64,000 bases of DNA. Origin: Methylobacterium amylolyticum. Lineage in GTDB: Bacteria > Pseudomonadota > Alphaproteobacteria > Rhizobiales > Beijerinckiaceae. Location: NCBI RefSeq assembly GCF_030700245.1, contig NZ_JAUYZI010000018.1:1-64000 (forward strand), read 5' to 3'. Each line of letters begins with the position of its first letter. The first letter of the stretch is position 1. Shown piece after piece: positions 39,143 to 48,975 of the stretch. The notes below the pieces were generated by a model that saw nothing but the letters and a program-made list of their open reading frames with translations, searched no databases and was not told the origin of the DNA. A program made the translations under genes and the position numbers.

Positions 39143-40656
39143 CGGCGCCGCGCCCGTTCCGGCCGGCGATGGCGTGGCTGCACGCGTGGTCGGGCCTCGT
39201 GGTCGGCTGGGCGCTGTTCGCGGTGTTCGTCACCGGCACCGCGAGCTACTACCGCGACGACATCACCCGCTGGATGCGGCCGGAGCTGACCGAGACGGCG
39301 GTCGACCCCGTGCAGGCGGCCACGACCGCCGGCGCCTTCCTGGCGCGGCAGATGCCGGACGCCGCCGGCTGGTACGTCGTGATGCCCAAGCCCGAGATGC
39401 CGGCGACCGAGGTCCACTGGTGGAAAAGTCTGGAGGGGCCGTTCCACCGCGCGCTCCTCGACCCGGCGACCGGGGAGACCGCCCGGGTCCGCGACACGCG
39501 GGGCGGCGACTTCCTCTACCGCTTCCACTACGAGCTGAGCCTGCCGCCGCTCTGGGGCCGCTGGATCGTCGCGATCTGCGCGATGGTGCTGCTGGTGGCC
39601 CTGATCTCCGGGATCGTCACCCACCGGCGCATCTTCGCGGACTTCTTCACCTTCCGCCGCGACCGCTCGGCCCAGCGCGGCTGGCTCGACGCGCACAACG
39701 TCGTCGGCGTCCTGGCGCTGCCCTTCCACCTGATGATCACCTATTCGGGCCTCGTCACGCTGGCGCCGCTGCTGATGCCGTGGGGCCCGCAGGTCGCCTA
39801 CGGGGGCGATGTGCTGCGCTACTACGCCGAGGCCGGTCTGATGCCGGCGACGCGCATGCCGGCCGGGCGGCCCGGCACACCGCCGTCCCTCGGCGAGATC
39901 CTGGCGCGGGCGGTGCGGGACGGCGGCGAGGCGCCCGAGGCCCTGTTGGCGACGATGCCCGGCGACGCCGCCGGCACCGTCACAGCCGTCTTCGAGGAGC
40001 CGCACGGGCTCGCCCACCTGCACCCGCAGATCGCCTACGACGTCGGCAGCGGGGCGGAGGTCGCGCGCACCGGCGCCGCCGGCGGGGCCACCCGCACCGG
40101 CGCGGTGATGATCGGCCTGCACGAGGCGCATTTCGCCGCCCCGGCGCTCCGCGCCCTGTTCATGCTCTGCGGCGCGATGGGCGCGGCGACGGTGGCCACC
40201 GGCCTCGTGCTCTGGGCGGTCGCCCGGACCCCGAAGGTCGCGCATCCCGCGGGCTTCGGCCTGCGCCTCGTGCGGATCCTCAACCTCGGCGCCATCGCCG
40301 GGCTGCCCACCGCGCTCGCCGCCTACTTCCTCGCCAACCGCCTCCTGCCCCTCGGGCTGGCGGAACGGGCGGCGTGGGAGACCCGGACCTTCTTCGCCGC
40401 CTGGGCCCTGACGGCGCTGCTGTGCGCGCTGCTGCCGCGGACGCGGGGCTGGCCGGTCGGGCTCGGGCTCGCGGCGGCGGCCTTCGCGGTGGTGCCGGTC
40501 GCCGACGCGGTGCTGGTCGGCGAGGCGCGGTTCCTGGGCTTCGACCTCGCGATGGCGCTGCTCGCGCTCCTCCTCGCCCTGGGCGCCCGGCTGTCGCTGC
40601 GGGTGCCGGGGCGGCTGCGGGGGGCTTCCATTCCTGAAGGCACCGCCCGCGCATGA
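39139..40656 (+). CDS. PepSY-associated transmembrane protein (iron-uptake type)
   Basis: 505-residue inner-membrane protein. The start is GTG at 39139. The first segment is WLHAWSGLVVGWALFAVFVT, then a periplasmic PepSY part, a second helix pair (RWIVAICAMVLLVALISGIV), a long loop, and four or more C-terminal helices. The pattern FHxxx..LPLLWGRWIV and AHNVVGVLALPFHLMITYSG is characteristic of PepSY_TM proteins, which in some systems reduce ferric siderophores in the periplasm. The His residues could bind haem; this is inference. It is coupled on both sides by four-base overlaps. Confidence 0.85.
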   Translation: MTAPRPFRPAMAWLHAWSGLVVGWALFAVFVTGTASYYRDDITRWMRPELTETAVDPVQAATTAGAFLARQMPDAAGWYVVMPKPEMPATEVHWWKSLEGPFHRALLDPATGETARVRDTRGGDFLYRFHYELSLPPLWGRWIVAICAMVLLVALISGIVTHRRIFADFFTFRRDRSAQRGWLDAHNVVGVLALPFHLMITYSGLVTLAPLLMPWGPQVAYGGDVLRYYAEAGLMPATRMPAGRPGTPPSLGEILARAVRDGGEAPEALLATMPGDAAGTVTAVFEEPHGLAHLHPQIAYDVGSGAEVARTGAAGGATRTGAVMIGLHEAHFAAPALRALFMLCGAMGAATVATGLVLWAVARTPKVAHPAGFGLRLVRILNLGAIAGLPTALAAYFLANRLLPLGLAERAAWETRTFFAAWALTALLCALLPRTRGWPVGLGLAAAAFAVVPVADAVLVGEARFLGFDLAMALLALLLALGARLSLRVPGRLRGASIPEGTARA

Positions 40657-41000
40657 CCGCCGCCGCCCTCGCCGTCAGCCTCGCCCTGGCCTTCTCCGGC
40701 CTCGCGGCCCTGGCCCTCAGCCTCGACCGTCACCACCGCGCCGCCCTGCAAACCCCCGCGGTCCGCGGGCGGGCCAAGGCCCTGCGCGCGGCCGGCTGGT
40801 GCGGCATCGGGCTGTCCTTCGCCGCCGCGATCGCCTGCGGCGGCTGGGCGTTCGGGCCGGTGCAGTGGCTCGGCGCGCTCACCGCCGCGGCGCTCGCCGT
40901 CGTGGCGCTCCTGTCCTGGCGCCCCGTCTGGCTGCGGGCGGCCGCCCTGGCCGCCCTGCCGGTCGCAGCCCTCGTGCTGCCGCTCGCGCTGGCGGGCTGA
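40653..41000 (+). CDS. DUF3325 membrane protein
   Basis: 115 residues with three hydrophobic segments, starting MTAAALAVSLALAFSGLAAL and including the SLDRHHRAALQ motif of DUF3325. It is the last gene of the DUF3649-PepSY-DUF3325 operon, with ATGA overlap to the PepSY gene. The role is unknown beyond association with iron-uptake loci. Confidence 0.8.
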   Translation: MTAAALAVSLALAFSGLAALALSLDRHHRAALQTPAVRGRAKALRAAGWCGIGLSFAAAIACGGWAFGPVQWLGALTAAALAVVALLSWRPVWLRAAALAALPVAALVLPLALAG

Positions 41001-41226
41001 GCCCCACCGCGCGGATACCCCGCGCCCCCCGTCGCCATCGCCGCGCGGCGGGCGTAGGATCGCCGCCGGAGGGCACTGGCCAAAAGTCCACCTTGATTCG
41101 CCCGCCCTTCTGCCATTGGCTGCACCTCGAGCCGAAGCGGTCGCGGCCGCCCAAACGACCGGGCCCGACTGAAACTGAAAGAGCCGCGGTTCACGAGGCT
41201 CGGGGCCTCACGGAAGGAAAACGCCT

Positions 41227-42750
41227 ATGAACAAGCCGGAATTCCTCGGTGACGCCCGAGTCAAGTCGCCCTTCTCGGCCCGCTACGAGAACTTCATCGG
41301 CGGCCAGTGGGTCGCCCCCAGCGCCGGCCGCTACTTCGAGAACACCTCGCCGATCACCGGCAAGGTGATCTGCGAGGTCGCCCGCTCCGACGCCTCCGAC
41401 ATCGACCGGGCGCTCGACGCGGCGCACGCCGCCAAGGAGTCCTGGGGCCGCACCGCCCCGGCCGAGCGCGCCCGCATCCTCCTCAAGATCGCCGACCGGA
41501 TGGAGGAGAACCTCGACCTGATCGCGCTCGCCGAGACCTGGGACAACGGCAAGCCGATCCGCGAGACCACCCACGCCGACATCCCGCTCGCCATCGACCA
41601 CTGGCGCTACTTCGCGAGCTGCGTGCGCGCGCAGGAGGGCTCGATCTCCGAGATCGACCACGACACGGTCGCCTACCACTTCCACGAGCCGCTCGGCGTC
41701 GTCGGCCAGATCATCCCGTGGAACTTCCCGATCCTGATGGCGGTGTGGAAGCTCGCCCCGGCGCTGGCGGCGGGCAACTGCGTGGTGCTCAAGCCCGCCG
41801 AGCAGACACCGGCCTCGATCCTCGTCGTGCTGGAGCTGATCGCCGACCTGCTGCCGCCGGGCGTCGTCAACGTCGTCAACGGCTTCGGCCTCGAAGCCGG
41901 CAAGCCATTGGCCTCCTCGCCCCGCATCGCCAAGATCGCCTTCACCGGCGAGACGACGACGGGCCGGCTGATCATGCAGTACGCCTCGCAGAACCTGATC
42001 CCGGTGACGCTGGAGCTCGGGGGCAAGTCGCCGAACATCTTCTTCGCGGACGTGGCCAACGAGGATGACGACTTCCTCGACAAGGCGCTCGAAGGCCTGA
42101 CCATGTTCGCCCTCAACCAGGGCGAGGTCTGCACCTGCCCCAGCCGCGCGCTGGTGCACGAGTCGATCTACGACCGCTTCATGGAGCGGGCGGTCAAGCG
42201 CGTCGAGGCGATCACGCAGGGCTCGCCCCTCGACCCGGCGACCATGATCGGCGCCCAGGCCTCGTCCGAGCAGCTCGAGAAGATCCTCAGCTACGTCGAC
42301 ATCGGCAAGCAGGAAGGGGCCGAGTGCCTCACCGGCGGCGAGCGCAACGTCAAGGACGGCGAGTTCGCCGACGGCTTCTACATGAAGCCGACCGTGTTCC
42401 GCGGCCACAACAAGATGCGCATCTTCCAGGAGGAGATCTTCGGCCCCGTCCTGTCGGTCACGACCTTCAAGGACGACGCCGAGGCGCTCTCGATCGCCAA
42501 CGACACCCTGTACGGCCTGGGCGCCGGCGTCTGGACCCGCGACGGGACCCGCGCCTACCGCTTCGGCCGGGCGATCCAGGCCGGCCGCGTCTGGACGAAC
42601 TGCTACCACGCCTACCCGGCCCACGCGGCCTTCGGCGGCTACAAGCAGTCCGGCATCGGCCGCGAGACCCACAAGATGATGCTCGATCACTACCAGCAGA
42701 CGAAGAACATGCTGGTCAGCTACTCGGCCAAGAAGCTCGGATTCTTCTGA
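41227..42750 (+). CDS. exaC: NAD-dependent aldehyde (acetaldehyde) dehydrogenase, ExaC type
   Basis: 507-residue class of aldehyde dehydrogenase that oxidises acetaldehyde and similar aldehydes in alcohol catabolism. Catalytic Glu263 (LELGGKSPN) and Cys302 ([14 protein letters not shown]) are present, together with the adjacent second Cys typical of this group. The N-terminal [20 protein letters not shown] and the C-terminal [20 protein letters not shown] are ExaC/AldA-like. Full length. The start has GGAAGG upstream. A strong terminator follows. The DUF779 gene next door is a regular partner of such dehydrogenases. Confidence 0.93.
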   Translation: MNKPEFLGDARVKSPFSARYENFIGGQWVAPSAGRYFENTSPITGKVICEVARSDASDIDRALDAAHAAKESWGRTAPAERARILLKIADRMEENLDLIALAETWDNGKPIRETTHADIPLAIDHWRYFASCVRAQEGSISEIDHDTVAYHFHEPLGVVGQIIPWNFPILMAVWKLAPALAAGNCVVLKPAEQTPASILVVLELIADLLPPGVVNVVNGFGLEAGKPLASSPRIAKIAFTGETTTGRLIMQYASQNLIPVTLELGGKSPNIFFADVANEDDDFLDKALEGLTMFALNQGEVCTCPSRALVHESIYDRFMERAVKRVEAITQGSPLDPATMIGAQASSEQLEKILSYVDIGKQEGAECLTGGERNVKDGEFADGFYMKPTVFRGHNKMRIFQEEIFGPVLSVTTFKDDAEALSIANDTLYGLGAGVWTRDGTRAYRFGRAIQAGRVWTNCYHAYPAHAAFGGYKQSGIGRETHKMMLDHYQQTKNMLVSYSAKKLGFF

Positions 42751-42783
42751 GGCGTCTGGCCGGGTCTCCCGAGACCACCTTGA

Positions 42784-42809
42784 CCCCGGCCGCGAGGCCG
42801 GGGTTTTTT
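42784..42809 (+). terminator. Rho-independent terminator after the aldehyde dehydrogenase gene
   Basis: An 8-bp GC stem CCCCGGCC/GGCCGGGG closed by a GCGA tetraloop and followed by TTTTTT. Textbook form, 33 bases past the stop. Confidence 0.93.
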
Positions 42810-42922
42810 CGTTGCGGGCGCGATGGTGGACATCCGCCCCCGGGGACGCATATCCGATCGGGTGTCCGGAGGGCGCGCCCTCCGGCAGGGTGCCGGGGCG
42901 GAGCCCCGGCCGTGGGCGGGCG

Positions 42923-42936
42923 CCCCCCCCCCCCCC
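42923..42936 (+). repeat. Homopolymer tract of 14 C
   Basis: An uninterrupted run of 14 C residues 53 bases before the DUF779 start codon. Long mononucleotide runs are prone to slippage and may alter promoter or leader function. Confidence 0.85.
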
Positions 42937-42989
42937 GCAACGGCGCGCCCTTTCGAAACCCGGACCTTCGACAGGGCAGGGAGGCCAGC

Positions 42990-43415
42990 ATGGACGGGGC
43001 AGGGACGGTCGAGGCCACCACAGCCGAGCAGGCCGGCGCCGACGGCACGCCGCTGCGGGTCACCGCGACGCCCGCGGCGCTCGCGCTGATCGAGGAGTTG
43101 CGGGCCGAGTACGGCCCGGTCATGTTCCACCAGTCGGGCGGCTGCTGCGACGGCTCCTCGCCGATGTGCTACCCGGTCGGCGACTTCCTGACCGGCGACG
43201 GCGACGTGCATCTCGGCCAGGTCGGCGGGGCCGACTTCTACATCTCGCGGTCGCAGTTCGGCGTCTGGAAGCACACCCACATCATCCTCGACGTGGTGCC
43301 CGGCCGCGGCGGCATGTTCTCCCTGGAGAACGGCCGCGAGAAGCGCTTCCACATCCGCTCGCGCCTGTTCACCGAGGCCGAGAACCGGGCGCTCGACGGC
43401 GCCTGCAAGCTCTGA
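42990..43415 (+). CDS. DUF779 domain protein (aldehyde dehydrogenase-associated)
   Basis: 141 residues. The domain begins at ATPAALALIEELRAEYGPVM and has the Cys-rich block FHQSGGCCDGSSPMCYPVGD and the HTHI stretch (WKHTHIILDVVPGRGGMF). The Cys and His residues could bind a metal. DUF779 genes regularly neighbour acetaldehyde dehydrogenases; the role is unknown. The first 22 residues are a poorly conserved linker. The ATG at 42990 has GGGAGG upstream. Confidence 0.88.
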   Translation: MDGAGTVEATTAEQAGADGTPLRVTATPAALALIEELRAEYGPVMFHQSGGCCDGSSPMCYPVGDFLTGDGDVHLGQVGGADFYISRSQFGVWKHTHIILDVVPGRGGMFSLENGREKRFHIRSRLFTEAENRALDGACKL

Positions 43416-43446
43416 GGCGCAAGCTCTGAGGCGCAAGCTCCGAGGT
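43405..43446 (+). repeat. Three tandem copies of a 14-bp unit at the DUF779 stop
   Basis: GCAAGCTCTGAGGC at 43405-43418 and 43419-43432, then GCAAGCTCCGAGGT at 43433-43446. The first copy contains the DUF779 stop codon; the third forms the ribosome-binding region of the next gene. Confidence 0.9.
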
Positions 43447-43453
43447 GATCGCC

Positions 43454-43876
43454 ATGGCGACCGTGACCCTGTGGGACGACGCGGCGGCCGAGGCCGACCC
43501 GCGGGTGCGGGCGGTGTTCGCCGACATCCGGGCGACGCGCGGCTCGGACTTCGTGAACAACTTCTGGCGGGGGCTCGCCAACGACCCGGCGCTGCTGGAG
43601 CGGACCTGGGCCACCCTGAAGGCGGTGATGGGTCCGGGGACGCTCGACCCGCTGACCAAGGAGCTGGTCTACATCGCCGTCTCGATCGCCAACGGCTGCC
43701 CCTACTGCATCCACTCCCACACGGCGGCCGCCCGCGCCAAGGGGCTCACGCCGGAGCAGCACGGCGAGTTCCTGGCGGTGGTCGGCATGGCGAACCAGAC
43801 CAACGCCCTGGTCAACGGCCTGCAGGTGCCGGTAGATCAGGCCTTCCGCGTCGAGGAGCGGCCGCAGGAGGCATGA
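43454..43876 (+). CDS. Carboxymuconolactone decarboxylase-like (AhpD-type) protein
   Basis: 140 residues of the CMD/AhpD superfamily. The redox motif CPYCIHSH (CxxCxxxH, as in AhpD) is intact, so peroxidase-linked or disulfide-reducing activity is more likely than true lactone decarboxylation. ATG at 43454 behind GAGG; an in-frame GTG at 43445 is an alternative. The stop overlaps the following cupin gene, so the two are coupled. Confidence 0.87.
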   Translation: MATVTLWDDAAAEADPRVRAVFADIRATRGSDFVNNFWRGLANDPALLERTWATLKAVMGPGTLDPLTKELVYIAVSIANGCPYCIHSHTAAARAKGLTPEQHGEFLAVVGMANQTNALVNGLQVPVDQAFRVEERPQEA

Positions 43877-44313
43877 TGGCAACCGGATCCGACCGTCCCC
43901 GCGAGGGGCTGATGGTGGTGCAGGCGGGCAAGCCGTTCCGCGGCAAGCAGGGCCACACCTACAGCCCGGCGATCTCGGCCGAGGCGGTGGGCTCGAAGGC
44001 GATCCACCTCCAGCTCCTGGAGATCGCCCCGGGCGAGCGCGCCTACGCCCACATGCACGCGGCGCACGAGACCGCCATCCACGTGCTCTCCGGCGTCTCC
44101 GGCTGCTTCTGGGGCGAGCGCCTGGAGCACCACGCGATCGCCGGGGCGGGGGAGTTCGTCTACATCGCCCCGAGCGTGCCCCACCTGCCCTACAACCGCA
44201 GCACGACCGAGCCGGTGATCGCGGTGATCGCCCGCACCGACCCGAACGAGCAGGAGAGCGTGGTGCTCCTGCCGGAGCTGGAGGCGGGGGTGGACTGGTC
44301 GAAGGCGGAGTAG
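43876..44313 (+). CDS. Cupin-domain protein
   Basis: 145 residues with a single cupin barrel. Motif 1 is HMHAAHETAIHVLSGVSGCF (residues about 58-77) with His and Glu ligands; motif 2 is GEFVYIAPSVPHLPYN with the final His. It probably binds a divalent metal; the substrate is unknown. Two adjacent ATGs (43873 and 43876) overlap the CMD stop; the second has better spacing to GGAGG. Confidence 0.85.
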   Translation: MATGSDRPREGLMVVQAGKPFRGKQGHTYSPAISAEAVGSKAIHLQLLEIAPGERAYAHMHAAHETAIHVLSGVSGCFWGERLEHHAIAGAGEFVYIAPSVPHLPYNRSTTEPVIAVIARTDPNEQESVVLLPELEAGVDWSKAE

Positions 44314-44328
44314 GGCGCCGGCCGCGCC

Positions 44329-45342
44329 CTACCGCTGCTCGATCCGCTCGTTGGCGAGCCGCTCGGCGCGGGCCCGATCGTCGGCGGAGAGCCCGGCCAG
44401 CGCCTGGTCGAGCCACGCGTCCGACAGGCCCTGGCCGGCCGCAGCGAGGTTCCAGGCGGCGGCCTCGACGAGGTTCTTCGGCACGCCGCGGCCGGTGGCG
44501 TAGAGCCGGGCCAGCCGGTTCTGGGCGATGGCGTTGCCGCGCGAGGCCGCGTGCGAGAAGTAGCGGGCGGCGAGCCGCTCGTCCTTCGTCACGCCGATCC
44601 CGTTGAACACCAGGATCGCGAACTCGACCTCGCTCGCGAGATCGCCGTTGTCGGCCCCGCGCCGGAACCACTGGGCCGCCTGGGTCGGGTCCTTCGGCAG
44701 GCCGCGCCCCTGGAGGTAGAGCACGCCGAGGTCGTGCTGCGCGGGCCCGACCTCCGCGTCCGCCGCCTTGCGGAACTGCCGGGCCGCCTCCGCCTCGTCG
44801 GCGGCGGCGCCGGTGCCGACCAGGATCAGGCCGAGATTGTAGGCGGCGGTGGGCGAGCCCTGCGCGGCGGCCTGCTCCAGCCAGCGCCGGCCGGCCTTCG
44901 TATCCTTGACCACGCCGCGGCCGTCGAGGGCCATCAGCCCGAGGGACGACATCGCCGCGGCGTCGTTCTGCGCCGCCGCCAGCCGGAACCAGTCGGCGGC
45001 CTTCACGGGGTCCTGCCGCACACCGAGGCCCTGGTTGTACAACTCGCCGAGCAGCGTCATCGCCGCCGCGTCCTTCGGGTCGGCCTCGATGCGCTTGGTC
45101 GCCTCGCGGAAGGCTGTGATGTACTGCCCGCGCTGGTAGGCCCCGTAGGCGAAGTCCGGCGCCCGCCCCGTGGCCGGCGGCACTGCCCCGAGCGGCGCGC
45201 CCGGCGTGTACGGGCTCGGGAGGTCCCGCATCGGTTTTTTTGGGGACTGGGTCGCTGTGGCCTTCGGGTCGGTGGCGCTCGACGCGGCCCGCGCCGGACC
45301 GGCCGCGAGCAGGACCGCGAGCGCCAGGGCCAACGCCCTCAC
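44329..45342 (-). CDS. Sel1-like (TPR) repeat protein, exported
   Basis: 337 residues. GTG start at 45342, overlapping the thiE stop as GTGA. The N-terminal signal segment (ALALALAVLLAAGPARA) and a disordered Lys/Pro stretch precede about six Sel1 repeats between residues 80 and 310, of the type AMTLLGELYNQGLGVRQDPV and AAYNLGLILVGTG. Sel1 proteins act as scaffolds; some regulate signalling or exopolysaccharide. The partner is unknown. A T-tract (TTTTTTTGGGG) encodes the PKK stretch near residue 35. Confidence 0.85.
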   Translation of the reverse strand: MRALALALAVLLAAGPARAASSATDPKATATQSPKKPMRDLPSPYTPGAPLGAVPPATGRAPDFAYGAYQRGQYITAFREATKRIEADPKDAAAMTLLGELYNQGLGVRQDPVKAADWFRLAAAQNDAAAMSSLGLMALDGRGVVKDTKAGRRWLEQAAAQGSPTAAYNLGLILVGTGAAADEAEAARQFRKAADAEVGPAQHDLGVLYLQGRGLPKDPTQAAQWFRRGADNGDLASEVEFAILVFNGIGVTKDERLAARYFSHAASRGNAIAQNRLARLYATGRGVPKNLVEAAAWNLAAAGQGLSDAWLDQALAGLSADDRARAERLANERIEQR

Positions 45343-45992
45343 GCGGCGTCCCCCGCGAGCACCGCTTGCGCCCGCGCCACCGCGTCCGGCCCCGCCATCC
45401 AGATCCCGCTCTCCAGTCCGACGAACTCCGCCCCCGTCTCGGCGAGCGGTACGATCTCGGCCTCCGCGGCCGCCACCGCGATGCAGGGGGTCTCGAAGAT
45501 CTCCGCCCACCACGCCGCCCGCGCCCGCACCGTCTCGGCGTCGGGGGCGGCGCCGTCCGGGTAGAGGCCGCCGAACATCAGGTAGTCGATCCCGGCCTCG
45601 CCCGCCTCCATCGCGGCGTGCTTCGTCTCCAGCCCGCCCGCGCCGAGGATGCGCCCCTCGCGCAGGCGGCCGCGCAGGTCCTTGAGGTCGCGCGCCAGAT
45701 CGCGCGGTTTGTCGACGTGCACGCCGTCCGCGCCGCCGCGGGTCGCCACGGCGGCGAGGTCGCCGGCAAACCCTGCGCAGGCGACGACCAGCGCGGCGCC
45801 GTGCTCCTGGGCGACGGGCGCCACCCGCTTGACCAGGCCGGTCAGCGCCCGCTCGTCGGCCTGGGCGAGGCGCAGCACCACGGCCGCCACGTCGCCCGCC
45901 GCGCAGGCCGCACCGAGCCCGGCCGCGAAAGCGTCGACACCGCCGGCGTCGAGGCCGTGCGGCCCGAGCAGGGCGAGACGCTGCGCGCTCAT
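45339..45992 (-). CDS. thiE: Thiamine-phosphate synthase (ThiE family)
   Basis: 217-residue TIM-barrel protein of the ThiE/TenI family, divergent like other alphaproteobacterial members found in this locus. GGADGVHVDK and the phosphate-binding AGIDYLMFGGLYPDG and GAEFVGLESGIW regions can be seen. The predicted reaction is condensation of hydroxymethylpyrimidine diphosphate with thiazole phosphate. The catalytic identity is less sure than the fold. It lies just after fba, between it and the Sel1 gene, coupled to the latter. Confidence 0.8.
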   Translation of the reverse strand: MSAQRLALLGPHGLDAGGVDAFAAGLGAACAAGDVAAVVLRLAQADERALTGLVKRVAPVAQEHGAALVVACAGFAGDLAAVATRGGADGVHVDKPRDLARDLKDLRGRLREGRILGAGGLETKHAAMEAGEAGIDYLMFGGLYPDGAAPDAETVRARAAWWAEIFETPCIAVAAAEAEIVPLAETGAEFVGLESGIWMAGPDAVARAQAVLAGDAA

Positions 45993-45999
45993 CCGCGCC

Positions 46000-47070
46000 T
46001 CAGTTGGCGCCGATCTTCGGGTCGAGCGAGCCGCTGGCGTAGCGCTTGGCCATCTCGGCCACCGAGATCGGGCGGATCTTGCCCCCCTGGCCGGCCGTGT
46101 TGAACTCCTCGAAGCGCTGCTTGCACAGCTTGGTCATCGCCTCCATGGCGGGCTTGAGGTACTTGCGCGGGTCGAACTCGGAGGGGGATTCGGTCAGGAT
46201 CTTGCGGATCTGGCCGGTCATGGCCATGCGGTTGTCGGTGTCGATGTTGATCTTGCGCACGCCGTGCTTGATGCCGCGCTGGATCTCCTCCACCGGCACG
46301 CCCCAGGTCGGCTTCATCTGGCCGCCGTACTGGTTGATGATGTCCTGCAGGTCCTGCGGCACCGAGGAGGAGCCGTGCATGACGAGGTGGGTCGTCGGCA
46401 GCCGGCGGTGGATCTCCTCGATCACGTTCATGGCGAGCACGTCGCCGTCGGGCTTGCGCGTGAACTTGTAGGCGCCGTGGCTGGTGCCCATCGCCACCGC
46501 CAGGGCATCGACCTTGGTGGCCTCCACGAACTTCACCGCCTCGTCCGGGTCGGTCAGGAGCTGGTCGTGGGACAGGGTGCCCTCGGCACCGTGGCCGTCC
46601 TCGGCCTCGCCCTGGCCGCTCTCCAGCGAGCCCAGCACGCCGAGCTCGCCCTCGACCGAGACGCCGGCCCAGTGGGCCATCTTGGTGACGTTGCGGGTGA
46701 TCTCGACGTTGTAAGTGTAGTCGGCCGGGGTCTTGCCGTCGGCCTTCAGCGAGCCGTCCATCATCACCGAGGTGAAGCCGTACTGGATCGCGGTGGCGCA
46801 GGTCGCCTCGTTGTTCCCGTGGTCGAGGTGCATGCAGACCGGGATGTGCGGGTAGATCTCGACGAGGCCGTCGATCAGCTTGGCCAGCACCACGTCGTTG
46901 GCGTAGGCCCGCGCCCCGCGGCTCGCCTGGAGGATGACCGGCGAGTCGGTGGCGTCGGCCGCCGCCATGATCGCGAGCCCCTGCTCCATGTTGTTCAGGT
47001 TGAACGCGGGCACGCCGTACTCGTGCTCGGCCGCGTGGTCGAGAAGCTGCCTCAGGGTGATGCGTGCCAC
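46000..47070 (-). CDS. fba: Class II fructose-bisphosphate aldolase (FbaA/CbbA)
   Basis: 356-residue zinc-dependent aldolase of glycolysis, gluconeogenesis and the Calvin cycle. N-terminal [13 protein letters not shown], zinc ligands in [30 protein letters not shown] with Glu ligands, and [10 protein letters not shown] with the second zinc His. C-terminal [20 protein letters not shown] matches the Calvin-type subgroup. The GTG start at 47070 has GAGGAA upstream. It forms a cluster with pgk and gap. Confidence 0.96.
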   Translation of the reverse strand: MARITLRQLLDHAAEHEYGVPAFNLNNMEQGLAIMAAADATDSPVILQASRGARAYANDVVLAKLIDGLVEIYPHIPVCMHLDHGNNEATCATAIQYGFTSVMMDGSLKADGKTPADYTYNVEITRNVTKMAHWAGVSVEGELGVLGSLESGQGEAEDGHGAEGTLSHDQLLTDPDEAVKFVEATKVDALAVAMGTSHGAYKFTRKPDGDVLAMNVIEEIHRRLPTTHLVMHGSSSVPQDLQDIINQYGGQMKPTWGVPVEEIQRGIKHGVRKINIDTDNRMAMTGQIRKILTESPSEFDPRKYLKPAMEAMTKLCKQRFEEFNTAGQGGKIRPISVAEMAKRYASGSLDPKIGAN

Positions 47071-47155
47071 GGTGAATTCCTCGTCCGAAAGGGCCTGCCC
47101 CGGCCCGACCCTGTGCGTCCTGCCCCCCGGGAGAGGCGTGATCTCAGCCCTTCGC

Positions 47156-48358
47156 TCAGCCCTTGGCCCGCAGCGCCTCGACGCCCGGGAGCGCCTTGCC
47201 CTCCAGCCATTCGAGGAAGGCGCCGCCCGCGGTCGAGACGTAGGTGAAGTCGGTGGCCGCGCCCGCGTGGTTGAGGGCGGCGACCGTGTCGCCGCCGCCG
47301 GCCACCGAGACCAGCGCGCCGGCCCGGGTGCGCGCGGCCGCGTGACGGGCAGCGGCCACCGTGGCGGCGTCGAAGGGCGCGAGTTCGAAGGCGCCGAGCG
47401 GGCCGTTCCAGACCAGGGTCTTCGCCTCGTCGATGGCGGCCTCGATCGCGGCGACCGATTGCGGCCCGGCGTCGAGGATCATGCCGCCCTCGGGGACCGC
47501 GTCGACCGACACGGTCTCGTGCGGGGCCTGCGCCTTGAACTCCGAGGCGACGACCGCGTCGACCGGCAGGAGGATGCGGCAGCCGGCCTTCTCGGCGGCG
47601 GCGCGGATGCGGGTCGCCGTCTCGGCGAGGTCGCGCTCGCACAGCGACTTGCCGACCGGCTTGCCTTCGGCGTGCAGGAAGGTGTTGGCCATGCCGCCGC
47701 CGATCACAAGGATGTCGACCTTGGCGACGAGATTCTCGAGGAGGTCGATCTTGGAGGAGACCTTGGCGCCGCCGACGATGGCGATCACCGGGCGGCTCGG
47801 CGCCTCCAGCCCCTTGGTCAGGGCGTCGAGTTCGGCCTGCATCTCGCGGCCCGCGAAGGCCGGCAGCCGGTGGGCCAGCCCCTCGGTGGAGGCGTGGGCC
47901 CGGTGGGCGGCGGAGAAGGCCTCGTTCACGTAGACGTCGCCGTTGGCGGCGAGCGCGTCGGCGAAGGCCGGGTCGTTCTTCTCCTCGCCCGCGTGGTAGC
48001 GGGTGTTCTCGAGGAGCAGCACGTCGCCGTCGGCCAGCGCGGCGACCGCCCGCTCGGCGTCCGCGCCGACGCAGTCGGCGGCGAAGGCGACCGGGCGCCC
48101 CAGCGCCTCGGACAGGGCGGGCACCACCGGCTCCAGGGAGTCCTTCGCCTCGCGCTTGCCCTTCGGCCGGCCGAAATGGGCGAGCAGCACGACCCTGCCG
48201 CCCTGCTCCGCGACCTCGCGGATCGTCGGTGCCACCCGCGCGATGCGGGTGGCGTCGGTGACGCGGCCGCCCTCCATCGGCACGTTGAGATCGACGCGCA
48301 TCAGCACGCGCTTGCCCCGGAGCGAGCCGGCGTCGTCGAGGGTGCGGAAGGCGCTCAT
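47156..48358 (-). CDS. pgk: Phosphoglycerate kinase
   Basis: 400 residues, standard for bacterial Pgk. The N-terminal [20 protein letters not shown] binds 3-phosphoglycerate; the C-terminal [20 protein letters not shown] binds ATP. Intermediate landmarks are [12 protein letters not shown] and [20 protein letters not shown]. It interconverts 1,3-bisphosphoglycerate and 3-phosphoglycerate. Downstream of gap, with a small membrane-protein gene in between (25 bases from pgk). Confidence 0.97.
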   Translation of the reverse strand: MSAFRTLDDAGSLRGKRVLMRVDLNVPMEGGRVTDATRIARVAPTIREVAEQGGRVVLLAHFGRPKGKREAKDSLEPVVPALSEALGRPVAFAADCVGADAERAVAALADGDVLLLENTRYHAGEEKNDPAFADALAANGDVYVNEAFSAAHRAHASTEGLAHRLPAFAGREMQAELDALTKGLEAPSRPVIAIVGGAKVSSKIDLLENLVAKVDILVIGGGMANTFLHAEGKPVGKSLCERDLAETATRIRAAAEKAGCRILLPVDAVVASEFKAQAPHETVSVDAVPEGGMILDAGPQSVAAIEAAIDEAKTLVWNGPLGAFELAPFDAATVAAARHAAARTRAGALVSVAGGGDTVAALNHAGAATDFTYVSTAGGAFLEWLEGKALPGVEALRAKG

Positions 48359-48383
48359 CTGGGCTCGCGTCGGGACAGGTCGA

Positions 48384-48860
48384 TTACTGGGCGGACGTGG
48401 TGCCGGCCGGACGCGCCGGCAGCAGGGTGTCGAGGTTCAGGCGCTGCACGGCCACCATCAGCACCACGGTCAGCACGGCGGTGATCACCGCGGTCAGCAC
48501 CAGGGCACCGGTGCCGGGCACCCGGCGGACGCGCTCGGACAGCGCCCGCGTCTCGGAGCGCAGGGCAGCGAGGTCGGACTGGCGCGCGGCCTCGTTCATG
48601 CGCGTGGCGGCGCCGTCCATCTTGTCCTCGACGCGCGAGAGCAGCGCCTCGGAGCGGGCGTACTTGTCCTCGATGCGCGAGGCCTTGTCCTCGATCCGGG
48701 CGAGCTGGTCGAAGACCTGGTTGGCCGAGAAGGGCGAGACCGGCTCGGGCGCCCGGGCCGGGACCTGCGCGGCGGGACGGGGCGGCTCGGCCGGGGAGGG
48801 GGCGGGCGTCGGCGGGATGAAGCCCTGTCCGCTCGACGAGCCCTGCGAAGCGTCGATCAT
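48384..48860 (-). CDS. Coiled-coil membrane protein between gap and pgk
   Basis: 158 residues. The N-terminus is Pro/Ser-rich ([20 protein letters not shown]). A heptad-repeat region ([40 protein letters not shown]) follows, and one membrane helix ([20 protein letters not shown]) lies near the C-terminus. Function is unknown. The gap-pgk placement in the same direction points to cotranscription with glycolytic genes. The ATG at 48860 was taken because upstream codons look non-coding. Confidence 0.7.
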   Translation of the reverse strand: MIDASQGSSSGQGFIPPTPAPSPAEPPRPAAQVPARAPEPVSPFSANQVFDQLARIEDKASRIEDKYARSEALLSRVEDKMDGAATRMNEAARQSDLAALRSETRALSERVRRVPGTGALVLTAVITAVLTVVLMVAVQRLNLDTLLPARPAGTTSAQ

Positions 48861-48975
48861 TCCACTGATCCCGTGCAAGGAATTGTGCCGCCCCTCGTCG
48901 CGCAGACCCGCCGCCCGAAGGCGGCGGGCGTTCGTCACCGATCAGAAGAGGTCCCTGATCGGAGGAAGTCCTCGA

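Noticed and set aside
41001..41226. Sigma-54 promoter before the aldehyde dehydrogenase gene
   Set aside because: No GG-N10-GC pair with the proper TGGC/TTGC context was found.
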